Source: Aeromonas sobria
GTDB taxonomy: Bacteria; Pseudomonadota; Gammaproteobacteria; Enterobacterales; Aeromonadaceae
Length of the DNA stretch: 64,000 nt
NCBI RefSeq assembly: GCF_000820145.1
Contig: NZ_CDBW01000016.1
Span: forward strand, 186,001-250,000
Reading direction: 5' to 3'
The notes under the pieces are model-generated. The model saw only the letters and a program-made list of their open reading frames with translations, was not told the DNA's origin and ran no database searches. Position 1 is the first letter of the stretch; every line of letters begins with the position of its first letter. Shown here one piece after another: positions 27,316 to 37,179 of the stretch. The translations under genes were made by a program, and so were the position numbers.

Positions 27316-28761
27316 TCAGTGGTGATCCTGAAACTGCGCGGCAATTTCCCTGAACTGCGCCTCGCAGGCGAGAAAAGCCGCGACGATGCCGGGATCAAAA
27401 TGGCTGCCGATCCCTTTCACGATGATGGCTTTCGCCTCGTCATGGCTGAAGGCAGGTTTGTAGACCCGCTTCGAGATGAGCGCATCGTAGACATCCGCCA
27501 CCGCCATCAAGCGCCCGGAGAGAGGAATATCCTCACCCGCCAGCCCTGCCGGATAGCCGCTGCCATCCCACTTTTCGTGATGGGTGAGGGAGATCTCCCG
27601 GGCCAGCCGCAGGAAGGAGTTAGAGCCCAGTTGCGCCTCGGCACTGGCCAGCGCATCGGCGCCGATCTGCGGGTGGCGCTTCATGATGGCGAACTCCTCG
27701 TCGGTCAGTTTGCCCGGTTTGAGCAGGATGGCGTCGGGAATGCCCACCTTGCCCACATCGTGCAGGGGCGCCGATTTGAACAGCAGGTCGATGGTGGCGT
27801 CATCGAGCGGGTAGCGATCCCGGTCGTTGCGACTGAGGTATTGTGCCAGCGCCTTCACATAGTGTTGGGTGCGGATGATATGGGCGCCGGTCTCGTTGTC
27901 CCGAGTCTCCGCCAGCGAGGCGAGGCCGAGGATGGCCACGTCACGGGTCAGGTTGAGCTCGTCGCTGCGGGATTTCAGCTCGCCGATCATCTGATTGGTG
28001 CTGGCGGCAATCAGGCCGAACTCGTCATCCCGGGTGACCGGCACCCGGGCGTCGAAGTCACCGCACTGCACTCTGGCCATGGTGCGGGTCTGCTGGCGCA
28101 GGGAGAGGCCAAGATTGCGACCATAACCGTGGATGATGAGGGCGAGATAGCAGAAGGTCACCGTCATCACGAAGGCGATCTCCCACAGGATGTAGTGCTG
28201 GGCATCGACCCTCGGCAGGCTGCGCTCCACGGTCACCAGCCACTCCAGATCTTTGTTGAACAGCAAGAAGAAGACGCTTCCCAGCAGGGTGAGGGTCGCC
28301 AGAGTAAAGAGGGTGAACTTGCGTGGCAGCGGCATGGCCAGCGGGTGGCTCAGCGCCAGGCTCTGCTCGGCTTGCCGCGCTCTGGCCCGATGCCAGCCCC
28401 GCTCCAGGGTCAGATCGGCTGCGACCAGAAAGCCGAGGGTAGTCATTCCCAGCAGCACCTTGAGATGACTCTCCAGCGGAAAGTCGTGGTTCAGGGCGTT
28501 GTAGCACGAGAGCAGCAGCGCCCCCAGCAGGTAGAAACCCACCTCCAGGCCGAACCCGTTCAGCTCGTTGCGCGGCAGGGGCCGCCTTGAGAGCAGCCGG
28601 TTGCGCACGGCGAACATGATGGCGAACGTCACCAGGGTTGGCCCCAGCAACTGGGGCAGGGTGAGGCTCTCCAGAAACGGGCAGACCTGCCAGCCATAGA
28701 GACAAAATAGTGACAGGGTTACCCCGTAGTGCAGGGCGCAGCGCCCCGTGATCCTCTGCAT
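27316..28761 (-). CDS. Membrane-anchored HD-GYP domain protein, predicted cyclic-di-GMP phosphodiesterase
   Basis: About 481 aa. The N-terminal half has several hydrophobic spans, then a HAMP-like stretch (RVQCGDFDARVPVTRDDEFG). The C-terminal HD-GYP domain shows HIIRTQHYV, the catalytic LHDVGKVGIPD, HPQIGADAL, and THHEKWDGSGYP with the GYP triad. Such proteins hydrolyse cyclic di-GMP. Start choice is uncertain: ATG at 28761 has GGTG 5 bases upstream, while an in-frame ATG at 28773 has none. It begins about 50 bp after the ketoacyl synthase stop and is probably cotranscribed with it. It may link second-messenger signalling to the adjacent secretion genes; that link is speculation. Confidence 0.88.
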   Translation of the reverse strand: MQRITGRCALHYGVTLSLFCLYGWQVCPFLESLTLPQLLGPTLVTFAIMFAVRNRLLSRRPLPRNELNGFGLEVGFYLLGALLLSCYNALNHDFPLESHLKVLLGMTTLGFLVAADLTLERGWHRARARQAEQSLALSHPLAMPLPRKFTLFTLATLTLLGSVFFLLFNKDLEWLVTVERSLPRVDAQHYILWEIAFVMTVTFCYLALIIHGYGRNLGLSLRQQTRTMARVQCGDFDARVPVTRDDEFGLIAASTNQMIGELKSRSDELNLTRDVAILGLASLAETRDNETGAHIIRTQHYVKALAQYLSRNDRDRYPLDDATIDLLFKSAPLHDVGKVGIPDAILLKPGKLTDEEFAIMKRHPQIGADALASAEAQLGSNSFLRLAREISLTHHEKWDGSGYPAGLAGEDIPLSGRLMAVADVYDALISKRVYKPAFSHDEAKAIIVKGIGSHFDPGIVAAFLACEAQFREIAAQFQDHH

Positions 28762-28810
28762 ATTCCCACCCATGTTGCTGGTTATTGTTATGTCGGCGGG
28801 AGGCCCGCCA

Positions 28811-29932
28811 TTACAGACGCTGCAGCAGCAGGCTACCGATGGAGTAGCCAGCGCCAAAGGAGCAAAGTACGCCGCGGGCCCCCGCAGCAAGGTCGCGATT
28901 GTACAGATGAAACGCGATGATGGAACCCGCCGAGCTGGTATTACCATAGCTATCAAGAATGACCGGCGCTTCCTGCTGGCTGGCATCGTGGCCCAGCAGC
29001 TTGCGGCCGATGAACTGGTTCATGGTGAGGTTGGCCTGATGGAGCCAGAGCCGGTTCAGGCTCTCGGTGGGCCAGCCTTGCTCATCGAGCTGGCTGGCGA
29101 TCTGGTCGCACACCAGTGGCAACACCTCCTTGAACACCTTGCGTCCCTGCTGGCGAAACAGCTTGTCATCGCCATAGCGGGTACGCGGGCTGAGCCGATT
29201 CAGAAAGCCGAAGTTGTTGCGAATGTTGTTGGAGTATTGGGTCACCAGCTTGCTGGCCACCAGTTGCCACGGATTGGCCACCTTGCAATCGGCTTCCCGC
29301 TCCAGCAACACAGCAGTGCAGGCATCGCCGAAGATAAAGTGGCTATCCCGATCGCGAAAATTGAGGTGCCCCGAGCAGATCTCCGGATTGACCACCAGCG
29401 CCACTCTGGCGGTGCCCGCCGCCAGCATGTCCGCGGCAGTCTTGATGCCGAAGGTGGCGGATGAGCAGGCCACGTTCATGTCAAAGGCCATGCCGCTCGC
29501 CCCCAGATAGTGCTGCAGCTCGATGGCCAGCGCCGGATAGGGGCGCGGCATGTTGGATGCTGCCACTATCACCAAATCGATCTCCCCCGGCTCGCGGCCA
29601 GCGGCGATCAGCGCCTGTTCGGCGGCGGCCACCGCCATCTCCACCATGATGGAGGGCATTTCATCTGGCCGTTCCGCCAGCAGCGGCTGCATGATGTCGG
29701 GGTTGAGCACTCCCTCGCGGCTCACCAGATAACGGCTCTTGATGCCGGAGGCCTTCTCGATGAACTCGCAGCTTGAATGCTGCTTGGCGGGTAGCTGACC
29801 AGCGTCGATGGCGGAGGCGTTCTCTTCGTTGTAGAGATCCACATACTGGTTGAAGGCGATCACCAGCTCTTGATTGCTGACGGCAAAGGGTGGGGTATAG
29901 AGGCCTGAGCCACTGATCACGATAGAGGTCAT
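28811..29932 (-). CDS. Beta-ketoacyl-ACP synthase III-like enzyme (thiolase fold)
   Basis: 373 aa with the FabH-type catalytic triad: Cys156 in DMNVACSSATFG, His298 in WLHQAN and Asn331 in SYGNTSSAGS. The long insertions and the stretch NPEICSGHLNFRDRDSHFIFGDA resemble the Pseudomonas PA3286-type KAS III-like protein, which condenses beta-oxidation acyl-CoAs with malonyl-ACP, more than housekeeping FabH (about 317 aa). It is not inside a fatty-acid synthesis cluster. It lies 54 bp after the VWA gene and just before the HD-GYP gene on the same strand. Confidence 0.85.
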   Translation of the reverse strand: MTSIVISGSGLYTPPFAVSNQELVIAFNQYVDLYNEENASAIDAGQLPAKQHSSCEFIEKASGIKSRYLVSREGVLNPDIMQPLLAERPDEMPSIMVEMAVAAAEQALIAAGREPGEIDLVIVAASNMPRPYPALAIELQHYLGASGMAFDMNVACSSATFGIKTAADMLAAGTARVALVVNPEICSGHLNFRDRDSHFIFGDACTAVLLEREADCKVANPWQLVASKLVTQYSNNIRNNFGFLNRLSPRTRYGDDKLFRQQGRKVFKEVLPLVCDQIASQLDEQGWPTESLNRLWLHQANLTMNQFIGRKLLGHDASQQEAPVILDSYGNTSSAGSIIAFHLYNRDLAAGARGVLCSFGAGYSIGSLLLQRL

Positions 29933-29986
29933 CTTTGCTCCTCGCCGGGTGCGTTCCCGGCTTGTCGGTTTATAGGGTAGAGAGGG

Positions 29987-31150
29987 TTACAGCTGGTCGA
30001 TCGCCGCAGCGAGACCCGCCAGGGTCAGCGGATGCATCCGCCCGCCAACCACGTCATTCATCAACTTGATGGAGGGGTGCCAGAGCCACTCCCGCCGCGG
30101 AATAGGGTTGATCCACACCAGCTTGGGAAAGTGCTGCTGCAAGCGAGTGAGCCATACCTGACCCGACTCCTCGTTCCACTGCTCGACGCTGCCGCCGGGC
30201 CAGCTGATCTCGTAGGGACCCATCTTGGCGTCTCCCACCAAAATTACCCGGTAGTCGCTGCCGTAGGTGCGCAGCAGCCGCAGGGTGTCGAACCGCTCCT
30301 CAAAGCGGCGCTCGTTATCCTTCCAGACGAAGTCGTAGAGGCAGTTGTGAAAATAGAAGTACTCCAGATGCTTGAACTCGTGGCGCAGGGCGGAGAAGAG
30401 GCGCTGCACCTCTGCCACGTGGGCATCCATGGAGCCCCCCACATCGAAAAAGACCAATAGCTTCACCCCGTTGTGGCGCTCGGGTCGCAGCTTCACATCG
30501 AGCCACCCTTGGCGGGCAGAGCTTTTTATGGTGTCGTCGAGATCCAGCTCGTCGGGATTGCCTTTGCGCACCCAGCGTCTGAGCTTGCGCAGCGCCAGCT
30601 GAATGGCGCGCTGGCCGAGTGGCGAGTCGTCGCTGAAGTTGCGATAGTGTCGGGCTTCCCACACTTTGACCGCCTTGCCGTGCTGACCCTCTCCACCCAT
30701 GCGAACCCCCTCGGGGTGAAAACCGCCGTGACCAAACGGGCTGCTGCCGCCTGTGCCTACCCATTTGTTGCCACCGGCGTGGCGCTCTTTCTGCTCGTTC
30801 AACCGTTGGTTGAGGGTCTCCAGCAGCTTGTCGAGTCCGCCGAGGGATGTAAGCAACGCCTTCTCCTCAGGGTTCAGCAGTCGCTCGAACTCCTTGCGCA
30901 GCCACTCCTCGGGCAGGCTCTCCGGCAGCAGGGGGATGGCTTCCAGCCCCTGGTAATATTCGGCGAAGGCGCGATCGAAGCGATCGTAGTGGGCCTCGTC
31001 TTTCACCAGCAGGCAGCGGGCGAGCTGGTAGAACTCGTCCATATCGATAGTGACCAGCCGGGCTGCCAGTGCGGCGTGCAAGTCCAGCAGTTCGCGCAGG
31101 CTGCAGGGGAGCTTGTGGCGGCGCAGGTGGGTAAAAAAGTCGATCAGCAT
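29987..31150 (-). CDS. VWA domain protein (CoxE-like)
   Basis: 387 aa. The N-terminal part is helical and charged, with a Gly-rich segment (about 126-157). The C-terminal von Willebrand A domain starts near residue 228 and has the MIDAS motif DVGGS (236-240), variant in having Val-Gly where DxSxS is canonical. It starts 3 bp after a MoxR-type ATPase gene, the standard pairing: MoxR/VWA pairs act as chaperones for cofactor insertion or complex assembly. The target here is unknown. Confidence 0.88.
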   Translation of the reverse strand: MLIDFFTHLRRHKLPCSLRELLDLHAALAARLVTIDMDEFYQLARCLLVKDEAHYDRFDRAFAEYYQGLEAIPLLPESLPEEWLRKEFERLLNPEEKALLTSLGGLDKLLETLNQRLNEQKERHAGGNKWVGTGGSSPFGHGGFHPEGVRMGGEGQHGKAVKVWEARHYRNFSDDSPLGQRAIQLALRKLRRWVRKGNPDELDLDDTIKSSARQGWLDVKLRPERHNGVKLLVFFDVGGSMDAHVAEVQRLFSALRHEFKHLEYFYFHNCLYDFVWKDNERRFEERFDTLRLLRTYGSDYRVILVGDAKMGPYEISWPGGSVEQWNEESGQVWLTRLQQHFPKLVWINPIPRREWLWHPSIKLMNDVVGGRMHPLTLAGLAAAIDQL

Positions 31151-31153
31151 GGG

Positions 31154-31996
31154 TCAGCTGCCGCGCCGGGCCAAAAAGGCGAGCTTCTCGAATAGATGCA
31201 GATCCTGCTCGGTCTTGAGCAGGGCGCCGTAAAGCGCGGGCACCAGCTTGCCCGGCTCGCGGGCGCGCATCGCCTCGGGGGCGATATCGTCGGCCAAGAG
31301 CAGCCGGATCCAGTCCAGCAGTTCTGAGGTGGAGGGCTTCTTGCGCAGCCCCTCTACCTCGCGCAGCTCGAAGAAGAGATCCATCGCCTCGCCGAGCAGG
31401 CTCTCCTTGAGGTTGGGGTAGTGGAGTTTGACGATGGCCTGCATCTCGGTCTTGTCGGGGAAGCGGATGTAGTGGAAGAAACAGCGGCGCAGGAAGGCAT
31501 CCGGCAGCTCTTTTTCATTGTTGGAGGTGATGATGACCACCGGCCGCTGGCGCGCCTTGACTCGCTCGCCGGTCTCGTAGACATCGAACTCCATCCGATC
31601 CAGCTCCAGCAGCAGATCGTTGGGGAATTCGATATCGGCCTTGTCGATCTCGTCGATCAGCAGTACCGGCCGCTGCTCGGCGCTGAAAGCCTGCCACAGC
31701 TTGCCCTGGCGAATGTAGTGGCTGATATCGGCCACTTTAGGGTCGCCGAGCTGGGAGTCGCGCAGCCGGGCCACAGCATCGTATTCGTAGAGCCCCTGCT
31801 GGGCCTTGGTGGTGGACTTGATATGCCAGGCAATGAGGTCTGTGCCGAGATGGTCGGCGACCGCTTCTGCCAGCACCGTCTTGCCGGTGCCCGGCTCCCC
31901 TTTGATCAGTAGCGGTTTTTCGAGGGTGATGGCGGCATTGACCGCCATCCTCAATGCATCGGAGGCGAGATAATCGCTGCTTCCTGAAAATCCCAT
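31154..31996 (-). CDS. MoxR-family AAA+ ATPase
   Basis: 280 aa with Walker A GEPGTGKT (residues 33-40), Walker B VLLIDEID (111-118), sensor 1 TSNNEKELPDAFLRRC, and a sensor 2 region with PSTSELLDW. Strong similarity to the MoxR/CoxD-like ATPases that pair with VWA proteins. It is the first gene of a minus-strand set continuing into the VWA protein, ketoacyl synthase-like enzyme and HD-GYP protein. Its promoter must lie in the 159-bp gap shared with divergent cysK. Confidence 0.9.
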   Translation of the reverse strand: MGFSGSSDYLASDALRMAVNAAITLEKPLLIKGEPGTGKTVLAEAVADHLGTDLIAWHIKSTTKAQQGLYEYDAVARLRDSQLGDPKVADISHYIRQGKLWQAFSAEQRPVLLIDEIDKADIEFPNDLLLELDRMEFDVYETGERVKARQRPVVIITSNNEKELPDAFLRRCFFHYIRFPDKTEMQAIVKLHYPNLKESLLGEAMDLFFELREVEGLRKKPSTSELLDWIRLLLADDIAPEAMRAREPGKLVPALYGALLKTEQDLHLFEKLAFLARRGS

Positions 31997-32155
31997 AACG
32001 TCGGTTCCTTTGACGATTGGCGCCCGGAGTCAGGGGCCAGAGAGAATAAGCTCTATATGTTGTAATACCATATGGTTATAACGAATAGTCACTTCTCATT
32101 CAGAAATCACAGGGTAATCTTGTTTCATCGTCGTAACAAACACAGGGATAGCACC
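31997..32155. promoter_or_regulatory. Divergent moxR/cysK promoter region
   Basis: 159 bp, AT-rich in the middle. A perfect palindrome ACCATATGGT is at 32067-32076 in the run AATACCATATGGTTATAACG. In enterobacteria cysK is activated by CysB, which binds AT-rich sites just upstream of the -35; this segment is a candidate, but no firm consensus can be checked by eye. Confidence 0.4.
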
Positions 32156-33124
32156 ATGAGCAAAATTTTTGAGGACAACAGCCAGACTATCGGTCACACC
32201 CCGCTGGTTCGTCTCAACCGTGTTACCAAAGGCCGCGTGCTGGCCAAGATCGAGAGCCGTAACCCCAGCTTCAGCGTCAAGTGCCGTATCGGTGCCAACC
32301 TGATCTGGGATGCCGAGAAGCGCGGCATCCTGACCAAGGGTAAGGAGATCATCGAGCCCACCAGTGGTAATACCGGTATTGCTCTGGCGTTTGTTGCGGC
32401 GGCTCGCGGTTATGCCATTACGTTGACCATGCCAGCCACCATGAGCCTGGAGCGCCGCAAGCTGCTCAAGGCGCTCGGTGCCAATCTGGTGCTGACCGAA
32501 GGGCCACTCGGCATGAAGGGGGCCATTGCCAAGGCCAACGAGATCCTTGAATCCGAGCCGGGCAAGTATGTGTTGCTGCAACAGTTTGAAAACCCGGCCA
32601 ACCCGGAGATCCACGAAAAGACCACAGGCCCCGAAATCTGGGATGCCACCGACGGCGAGGTAGATGTGTTCGTGGCCGGAGTTGGTACCGGTGGCACCCT
32701 TACCGGTGTCTCCCGTTATCTGAAGCAGACTCAGGGCAAGGCGGTGGTCTCTGTCGCTGTGGAGCCTGCCGAGTCGCCGGTCATCAGCCAGAAGCTGGCC
32801 GGTGAAGAGATCAAACCGGGCCCCCACAAGATCCAGGGGATCGGCGCCGGCTTTATCCCGGGCAACCTGGACCTGTCCCTGATTGATCGGGTTGAGCAGG
32901 TCACCAGCGACGAAGCCATCGAGATGGCCCGCCGCCTGATGGAGGAAGAGGGCATTCTGGCAGGTATCAGCTCGGGTGCCGCGGTAGTGGCGGCCAGTCG
33001 TCTGGCAGAACTGCCAGAATTCGAAGGAAAAACGATTGTCGTGATACTGCCGAGCGCGGCGGAGCGTTACCTCTCCAGCGCCCTGTTTGCCGGGGTATTC
33101 AGCGAGCAAGAGCTGCAACAGTAA
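32156..33124 (+). CDS. cysK: Cysteine synthase A (O-acetylserine sulfhydrylase)
   Basis: 322-aa PLP enzyme forming L-cysteine from O-acetyl-L-serine and sulfide. The PLP lysine is Lys42 in NPSFSVKCR. The substrate loop [12 protein letters not shown] and the phosphate-binding GTGGTLTG are present, and the C-terminal region matches CysK rather than CysM. ATG at 32156 follows AGGGATAGCACC and gives the family start [18 protein letters not shown] 15-bp-stem terminator follows at 33141. Confidence 0.97.
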   Translation: MSKIFEDNSQTIGHTPLVRLNRVTKGRVLAKIESRNPSFSVKCRIGANLIWDAEKRGILTKGKEIIEPTSGNTGIALAFVAAARGYAITLTMPATMSLERRKLLKALGANLVLTEGPLGMKGAIAKANEILESEPGKYVLLQQFENPANPEIHEKTTGPEIWDATDGEVDVFVAGVGTGGTLTGVSRYLKQTQGKAVVSVAVEPAESPVISQKLAGEEIKPGPHKIQGIGAGFIPGNLDLSLIDRVEQVTSDEAIEMARRLMEEEGILAGISSGAAVVAASRLAELPEFEGKTIVVILPSAAERYLSSALFAGVFSEQELQQ

Positions 33125-33140
33125 CTGATCGGATTTTGTC

Positions 33141-33174
33141 AAAGAAGCGGCGCTCTCAGGAGCGCCGCTTCTTT
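33141..33174 (+). terminator. Terminator of cysK
   Basis: Perfect 15-bp stem: AAAGAAGCGGCGCTC (33141-33155) with GAGCGCCGCTTCTTT (33160-33174), loop TCAG. The T-run is short, but the stem is strong and starts 16 bp after the cysK stop. Confidence 0.85.
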
Positions 33175-33564
33175 ATGGGCTAGACTCAGCGCCAGTTAGT
33201 GTCACTTGTTTCTTATTTTTTGGGGTAAAATAACAAGTTCCTGCATGAGAAAAAAAGCAGACATCGTGCGGCAAATCTCATATCCTGTGCGGCGTCACGC
33301 GGTGTTTGCTGGCTTGGTATCACAAAGTAACAAAGTGTTATTTTTCGTTATAAAATAATTTCAGGCCAGTCCTGATGCGGCTTGTAGCCCAATAACTGAA
33401 AATTGCCAACCAGCGCGCCGATTACTGCACAGAAACTTGACCTGGATTAAGCTATTGCGGGTCTGCTTTCGTTACTTTACAACATATCCATACTGACACG
33501 GTGGGTCAGGGCGCTTCAAAACCGACCAATCCACCAAAAAATATCAATAATATGGGGTGAAACC
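33175..33564 (+). promoter_or_regulatory. pts operon upstream region (no gene seen)
   Basis: 390 bp without a gene. It contains AT-rich stretches (for example TATAAAAT near 33349) and must carry the ptsHI-crr promoters, which in enterobacteria are multiple and controlled by CRP and Cra. I could not identify a confident -35/-10 pair or a good CRP palindrome. GGGGTGAAACC precedes the ptsH ATG. Confidence 0.4.
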
Positions 33565-33822
33565 ATGTACGAGAAGTCTGTTGTTATCACTGCTGAAAAC
33601 GGCCTGCACACCCGTCCAGCAGCTCAGTTCGTGAAAGAAGCCAAAGAATTCCAAAGCGAGATCACTGTGGTCTCCGGTGGCAAGTCCGCCAGCGCCAAGA
33701 GCCTGTTCAAGTTGCAGACCCTGGGCCTGACCAAGGGCACCAACGTGACCATCCAGGCCGATGGTCCGGACGCTCAACAAGCTGTTGAGAAGCTGGTTGC
33801 CCTGATGGACGAGCTGGAGTAA
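33565..33822 (+). CDS. ptsH: Phosphocarrier protein HPr
   Basis: 85-aa general PTS phosphocarrier. Phosphohistidine His15 is in [12 protein letters not shown] and Ser46 is in the conserved SAKSLFKLQ. It takes phosphate from EI and gives it to EIIA proteins, including UlaC and ChbA encoded in this same window. First gene of ptsH-ptsI-crr, 44 bp before ptsI. Confidence 0.98.
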   Translation: MYEKSVVITAENGLHTRPAAQFVKEAKEFQSEITVVSGGKSASAKSLFKLQTLGLTKGTNVTIQADGPDAQQAVEKLVALMDELE

Positions 33823-33866
33823 TCCAGCTTTATTCCTCCCCCACAGTCGTTTTAATAGGAAGGATT

Positions 33867-35594
33867 ATGATATCTGGCATTCTTGCGTCCCCCGGTATCG
33901 CATTCGGTAAGGCGCTTCTTCTTAAAGAAGATGAAATCGTTATCAATCAGGGCAAAATTTCTGCCGAGCAGATTGATGTCGAAATCAACCGTTTCCTCGA
34001 AGCTCGTACCAAGTCAGCTGCTCAGCTGGAAGCCATCAAAACCATGGCCGGTCGCACCTTCGGTGAGGAAAAAGAGGCCATCTTCGAAGGCCACATCATG
34101 CTGCTCGAAGATGAGGAGCTGGAAGGGGATATCAGATCCTTCATCAAAGACAACAAGGCTTCCGCTGACAAAGCCGTTTATGAGGTGATCGAACAGTATG
34201 CCAAAATGATGGCTGATCTGGATGACCCTTATCTGCGTGAGCGCGCCACTGACTTCCGTGACATCGGTACCCGTCTGGTGAAGAACGTACTGGGCATCGC
34301 CGTTGTCAACCTGAGCACCATCGACGAAGAGGTTATCCTGGTCGCCAAAGACCTGACCCCGTCTGAAACTGCTCAGATCAATCTGAAATATGTGCTGGGC
34401 TTTGTGACCGATATCGGTGGCCGTACCTCTCACACCTCCATCATGGCCCGCTCTCTGGAGCTGCCGGCCATCGTGGGCACCAACGACATCACTGCGCGTG
34501 TCAACAATGGTGACCTGCTGATCCTTGATGGGATCAACAACCAGATTATTGTCAATCCGACCGCTGAACAGCTGACCGAGGCCAAGAAGTTCCAGGCCCA
34601 GTTCCAAGCCGAGAAAGATGAGCTGGCCAAGCTGAAAGACTTGCCTGCCATCACCCTGGATGGTCATCAGGTCGAAGTGTGCGCCAACATCGGTACCGTC
34701 AAGGATACCGAAGGTGCCATCCGCAATGGCGCCGAAGGCGTAGGTCTGTACCGTACCGAGTTCCTGTTTATGGATCGTGATGCGCTGCCGACCGAAGACG
34801 AGCAGTTCAAAGCCTATAAAGAAGTGGCCGAAGCGATGCCGGATCAGCCGATCATCGTGCGCACCATGGATATCGGCGGAGACAAAGAACTGCCGTACAT
34901 GAATTTCCCGAAAGAGATGAACCCTTTCCTGGGCTGGCGTGCCGTGCGGATCTTCTTTGACCGCGCAGACATCATGAACGCTCAGCTGCGGGCCATTCTG
35001 CGTGCTTCTGCCTTCGGCAAATTGCGCATCATGTTCCCGATGATCATCTCTGTCGAAGAGTTCCGTAGCCTGAAAGCTACCGTAGAGACGCTGAAAGCCG
35101 AACTGCGTGCTGAAGGCAAAGCCTTTGATGAATCCATCGAAGTGGGTATCATGGTCGAGACCCCGGCTGCGGCCGTGATGGCTCACCATCTGGCCAAGGA
35201 AGTGGATTTCTTCAGTATCGGTACCAACGACCTGACCCAGTACACTCTGGCTGTCGATCGTGGTAACGAGATGATTTCCGCCATGTACAACCCGCTGTCG
35301 CCCTCCGTCCTGACGCTGATCAAGATGGTTATCGATGCGTCCCACGCCGAAGGCAAGTGGACCGGTATGTGTGGTGAACTGGCCGGTGACGAGCGCGCCA
35401 CCCTGCTGCTGCTGGGTATGGGTCTGGATGAGTTCTCCATGAGCGCCATCTCTGTACCGCGTATCAAGAAGCTTATCCGCAACACCAACTTTGAAGATGT
35501 TAAGGCAATGGCCGAGCAGGCACTGAGCTTTGCCACTGCAGCTGAAATTGAAGCTTGCGTAGATAACTTTATTAAGCAAAAAGCAGTCTGCTAA
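33867..35594 (+). CDS. ptsI: PTS enzyme I (phosphoenolpyruvate-protein phosphotransferase)
   Basis: 575 aa, the standard length. It autophosphorylates from phosphoenolpyruvate on His189 in [18 protein letters not shown] and passes phosphate to HPr. The C-terminal PEP-binding barrel shows [13 protein letters not shown], the metal site region [13 protein letters not shown] and the catalytic cysteine segment [19 protein letters not shown] precedes the ATG. Confidence 0.98.
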   Translation: MISGILASPGIAFGKALLLKEDEIVINQGKISAEQIDVEINRFLEARTKSAAQLEAIKTMAGRTFGEEKEAIFEGHIMLLEDEELEGDIRSFIKDNKASADKAVYEVIEQYAKMMADLDDPYLRERATDFRDIGTRLVKNVLGIAVVNLSTIDEEVILVAKDLTPSETAQINLKYVLGFVTDIGGRTSHTSIMARSLELPAIVGTNDITARVNNGDLLILDGINNQIIVNPTAEQLTEAKKFQAQFQAEKDELAKLKDLPAITLDGHQVEVCANIGTVKDTEGAIRNGAEGVGLYRTEFLFMDRDALPTEDEQFKAYKEVAEAMPDQPIIVRTMDIGGDKELPYMNFPKEMNPFLGWRAVRIFFDRADIMNAQLRAILRASAFGKLRIMFPMIISVEEFRSLKATVETLKAELRAEGKAFDESIEVGIMVETPAAAVMAHHLAKEVDFFSIGTNDLTQYTLAVDRGNEMISAMYNPLSPSVLTLIKMVIDASHAEGKWTGMCGELAGDERATLLLLGMGLDEFSMSAISVPRIKKLIRNTNFEDVKAMAEQALSFATAAEIEACVDNFIKQKAVC

Positions 35595-35637
35595 GATCGG
35601 CTGCAAGCAGCGACAAATCATCTCTAGGAGCTTTACT

Positions 35638-36147
35638 ATGGGTCTGTTTGATAAACTGAAGAAATTGGTTTCCGATGATAGCTCTGATACCGGTGGCATT
35701 GAGCTGTATGCCCCGCTGTCAGGTGAAATCGTACCGATCGAAGATGTGCCTGATGTTGTCTTCGCCGAGAAGATCGTGGGTGACGGTATTGCCATCAAGC
35801 CAACCGGCAACAAGATGGTTGCTCCGTGCGATGGTACCATCGGCAAGATTTTCGAGACCAACCACGCGTTCTCTCTGGAATCCGACTCAGGTATCGAGCT
35901 GTTCGTTCACTTCGGTATCGACACCGTTGAACTGAAGGGTGAAGGTTTCACTCGTATCGCTCATGAAGGCCAGCAGGTCAAGCGTGGCGACACCATCATC
36001 GAGTTCGATCTGGCCATTCTGGAAGCGAAAGCCAAGTCTACCCTGACGCCGGTTGTCATCTCCAACATGGATGAGATCAAAGAGCTGATCAAACTGACTG
36101 GTGCTGTGACTGTGGGCGAGACCCCGGTTATCCGTATCAAGAAGTAA
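35638..36147 (+). CDS. crr: Glucose-specific PTS EIIA component (EIIA-Glc)
   Basis: 169-aa phosphocarrier and global regulator (inducer exclusion, adenylate cyclase control). The phosphohistidine is His91 in [10 protein letters not shown] and the partner histidine His76 is in ETNHAFS; numbering counts the initiator Met. The N-terminal amphipathic helix [14 protein letters not shown] is conserved. TAGGAGC lies just upstream of the ATG. Ends the pts operon before a clear terminator. Confidence 0.98.
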   Translation: MGLFDKLKKLVSDDSSDTGGIELYAPLSGEIVPIEDVPDVVFAEKIVGDGIAIKPTGNKMVAPCDGTIGKIFETNHAFSLESDSGIELFVHFGIDTVELKGEGFTRIAHEGQQVKRGDTIIEFDLAILEAKAKSTLTPVVISNMDEIKELIKLTGAVTVGETPVIRIKK

Positions 36148-36180
36148 TGCCCGGCTGGCGCAAGCCAGTTGCTGCAATAA

Positions 36181-36210
36181 AAAACCGAAGCCTGGTGCTT
36201 CGGTTTTTTT
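36181..36210 (+). terminator. Terminator of ptsHI-crr
   Basis: AAAACCGAAGC (36181-36191) pairs with GCTTCGGTTTT (36197-36207), loop CTGGT, followed by more T residues to 36210. It may also serve the convergent diguanylate cyclase gene. Confidence 0.93.
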
Positions 36211-36246
36211 ATGGCCGGGAGTCGGCTTCCCCTTCTGGTCACTATT

Positions 36247-37179
36247 CTATTGTGCCGAGATGACAACCCTATTACGCCCCTGTGCCTTGGCTTGATAGAG
36301 GGCCTGGTCGGCCATCATCAGCAGATTGTCGAGGCTCTCCTGGCTCTTCATGCTGGCACAACCCAAGCTGATGGTGATCGAGATCTGCTCCCCTTGCCAC
36401 GGTAAGCGGGTGGCACAGACCTGCTGTCGCAGCTGCTCGGCACGTAATGCGGCCCGCTCGATGGTGCAACCTGGCAAGATCAGCAAAAACTCTTCCCCGC
36501 CCCAGCGGGCCAGGCTCTCTCTTGGCAGCAGTTGGCTGGCCATGGCGTGAGCGACGGCACAGAGCACGGCATCGCCTGCAGGATGGCCGTAGCGGTCGTT
36601 GACCTGCTTGAAATGGTCGATATCTCCCAGTACTACCGAGAGGGGCTGGCCCTGCAACCAGAGAGCTTGCAGCTGTTGCTGTGCCCCACGCCGGTTGGTA
36701 AGTTCGGTAAGGGGATCGGTGCAGGAGAGGCGGCTCACCTCTTCTACCATGCATTGCAGGTCGTGGATATCGCGAAAGGTGATGATATGGCAATCAGGGA
36801 TGGCATCCGCCCCCAGTTGTGCGGTGGCGACAAACCAACGGGACTGACCGTTCTTGCAGCGGATCAGCGCAGGCATTTCGGCGACTTCCAGCCCTTGAGC
36901 CAGGCTCTGCTCCACCTGGGTATGCCAGGCATCTATGATAGTGCGACGATACCCTTCATCCGGGTAGGCGAGTCGAAACCAGGAGGCCATGTCCGGCAGA
37001 TCAGCAAGGTCATAACCCAGCTGTTCAAGGAATGCCTTGTTGATAAAACGGTGGAGCCGTTGCGAAAGCGGGTCCGGTGAGGTGCTATCGGGTCGCGTAA
37101 TGGCTTCCGACACCAGAATAGGCAGCGGTATTACATCGAAGGAGCGAAACAGGATCTGCTGCAGTTCTAGGTCATTCAT
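36247..37179 (-). CDS. Diguanylate cyclase with N-terminal PAS domain
   Basis: 310 aa. A PAS-like sensor occupies about residues 8-140 (FINKAFLEQLGYDLADLPDMASW and WFVATAQL...HIITFRDIH). The GGDEF domain (about 148-310) has DPLTELTNRRG, GDIDHFKQVNDRYGH and the active-site GGEEF at 227-231, so it should be catalytically competent. The RxxD inhibitory site five residues before GGEEF is absent (LPRE instead), so product inhibition through it is not expected. ATG at 37179 has AGGAG about 11 bases upstream. Monocistronic. Confidence 0.9.
   Translation of the reverse strand: MNDLELQQILFRSFDVIPLPILVSEAITRPDSTSPDPLSQRLHRFINKAFLEQLGYDLADLPDMASWFRLAYPDEGYRRTIIDAWHTQVEQSLAQGLEVAEMPALIRCKNGQSRWFVATAQLGADAIPDCHIITFRDIHDLQCMVEEVSRLSCTDPLTELTNRRGAQQQLQALWLQGQPLSVVLGDIDHFKQVNDRYGHPAGDAVLCAVAHAMASQLLPRESLARWGGEEFLLILPGCTIERAALRAEQLRQQVCATRLPWQGEQISITISLGCASMKSQESLDNLLMMADQALYQAKAQGRNRVVISAQ

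Noticed and set aside
32096..33142. 348-codon minus-strand frame opposite cysK
   Set aside because: CysK on the plus strand has a full active site and the usual length; the opposite frame is a shadow.
33270..33310. Possible CRP site near TGTGCGGCGTCACG upstream of ptsH
   Set aside because: The half-sites are only 4 bp apart; CRP needs 6, so the match fails.
34014..35861. 615-codon minus-strand frame opposite ptsI
   Set aside because: His-, Gln- and Asp-rich shadow of a highly conserved plus-strand gene.
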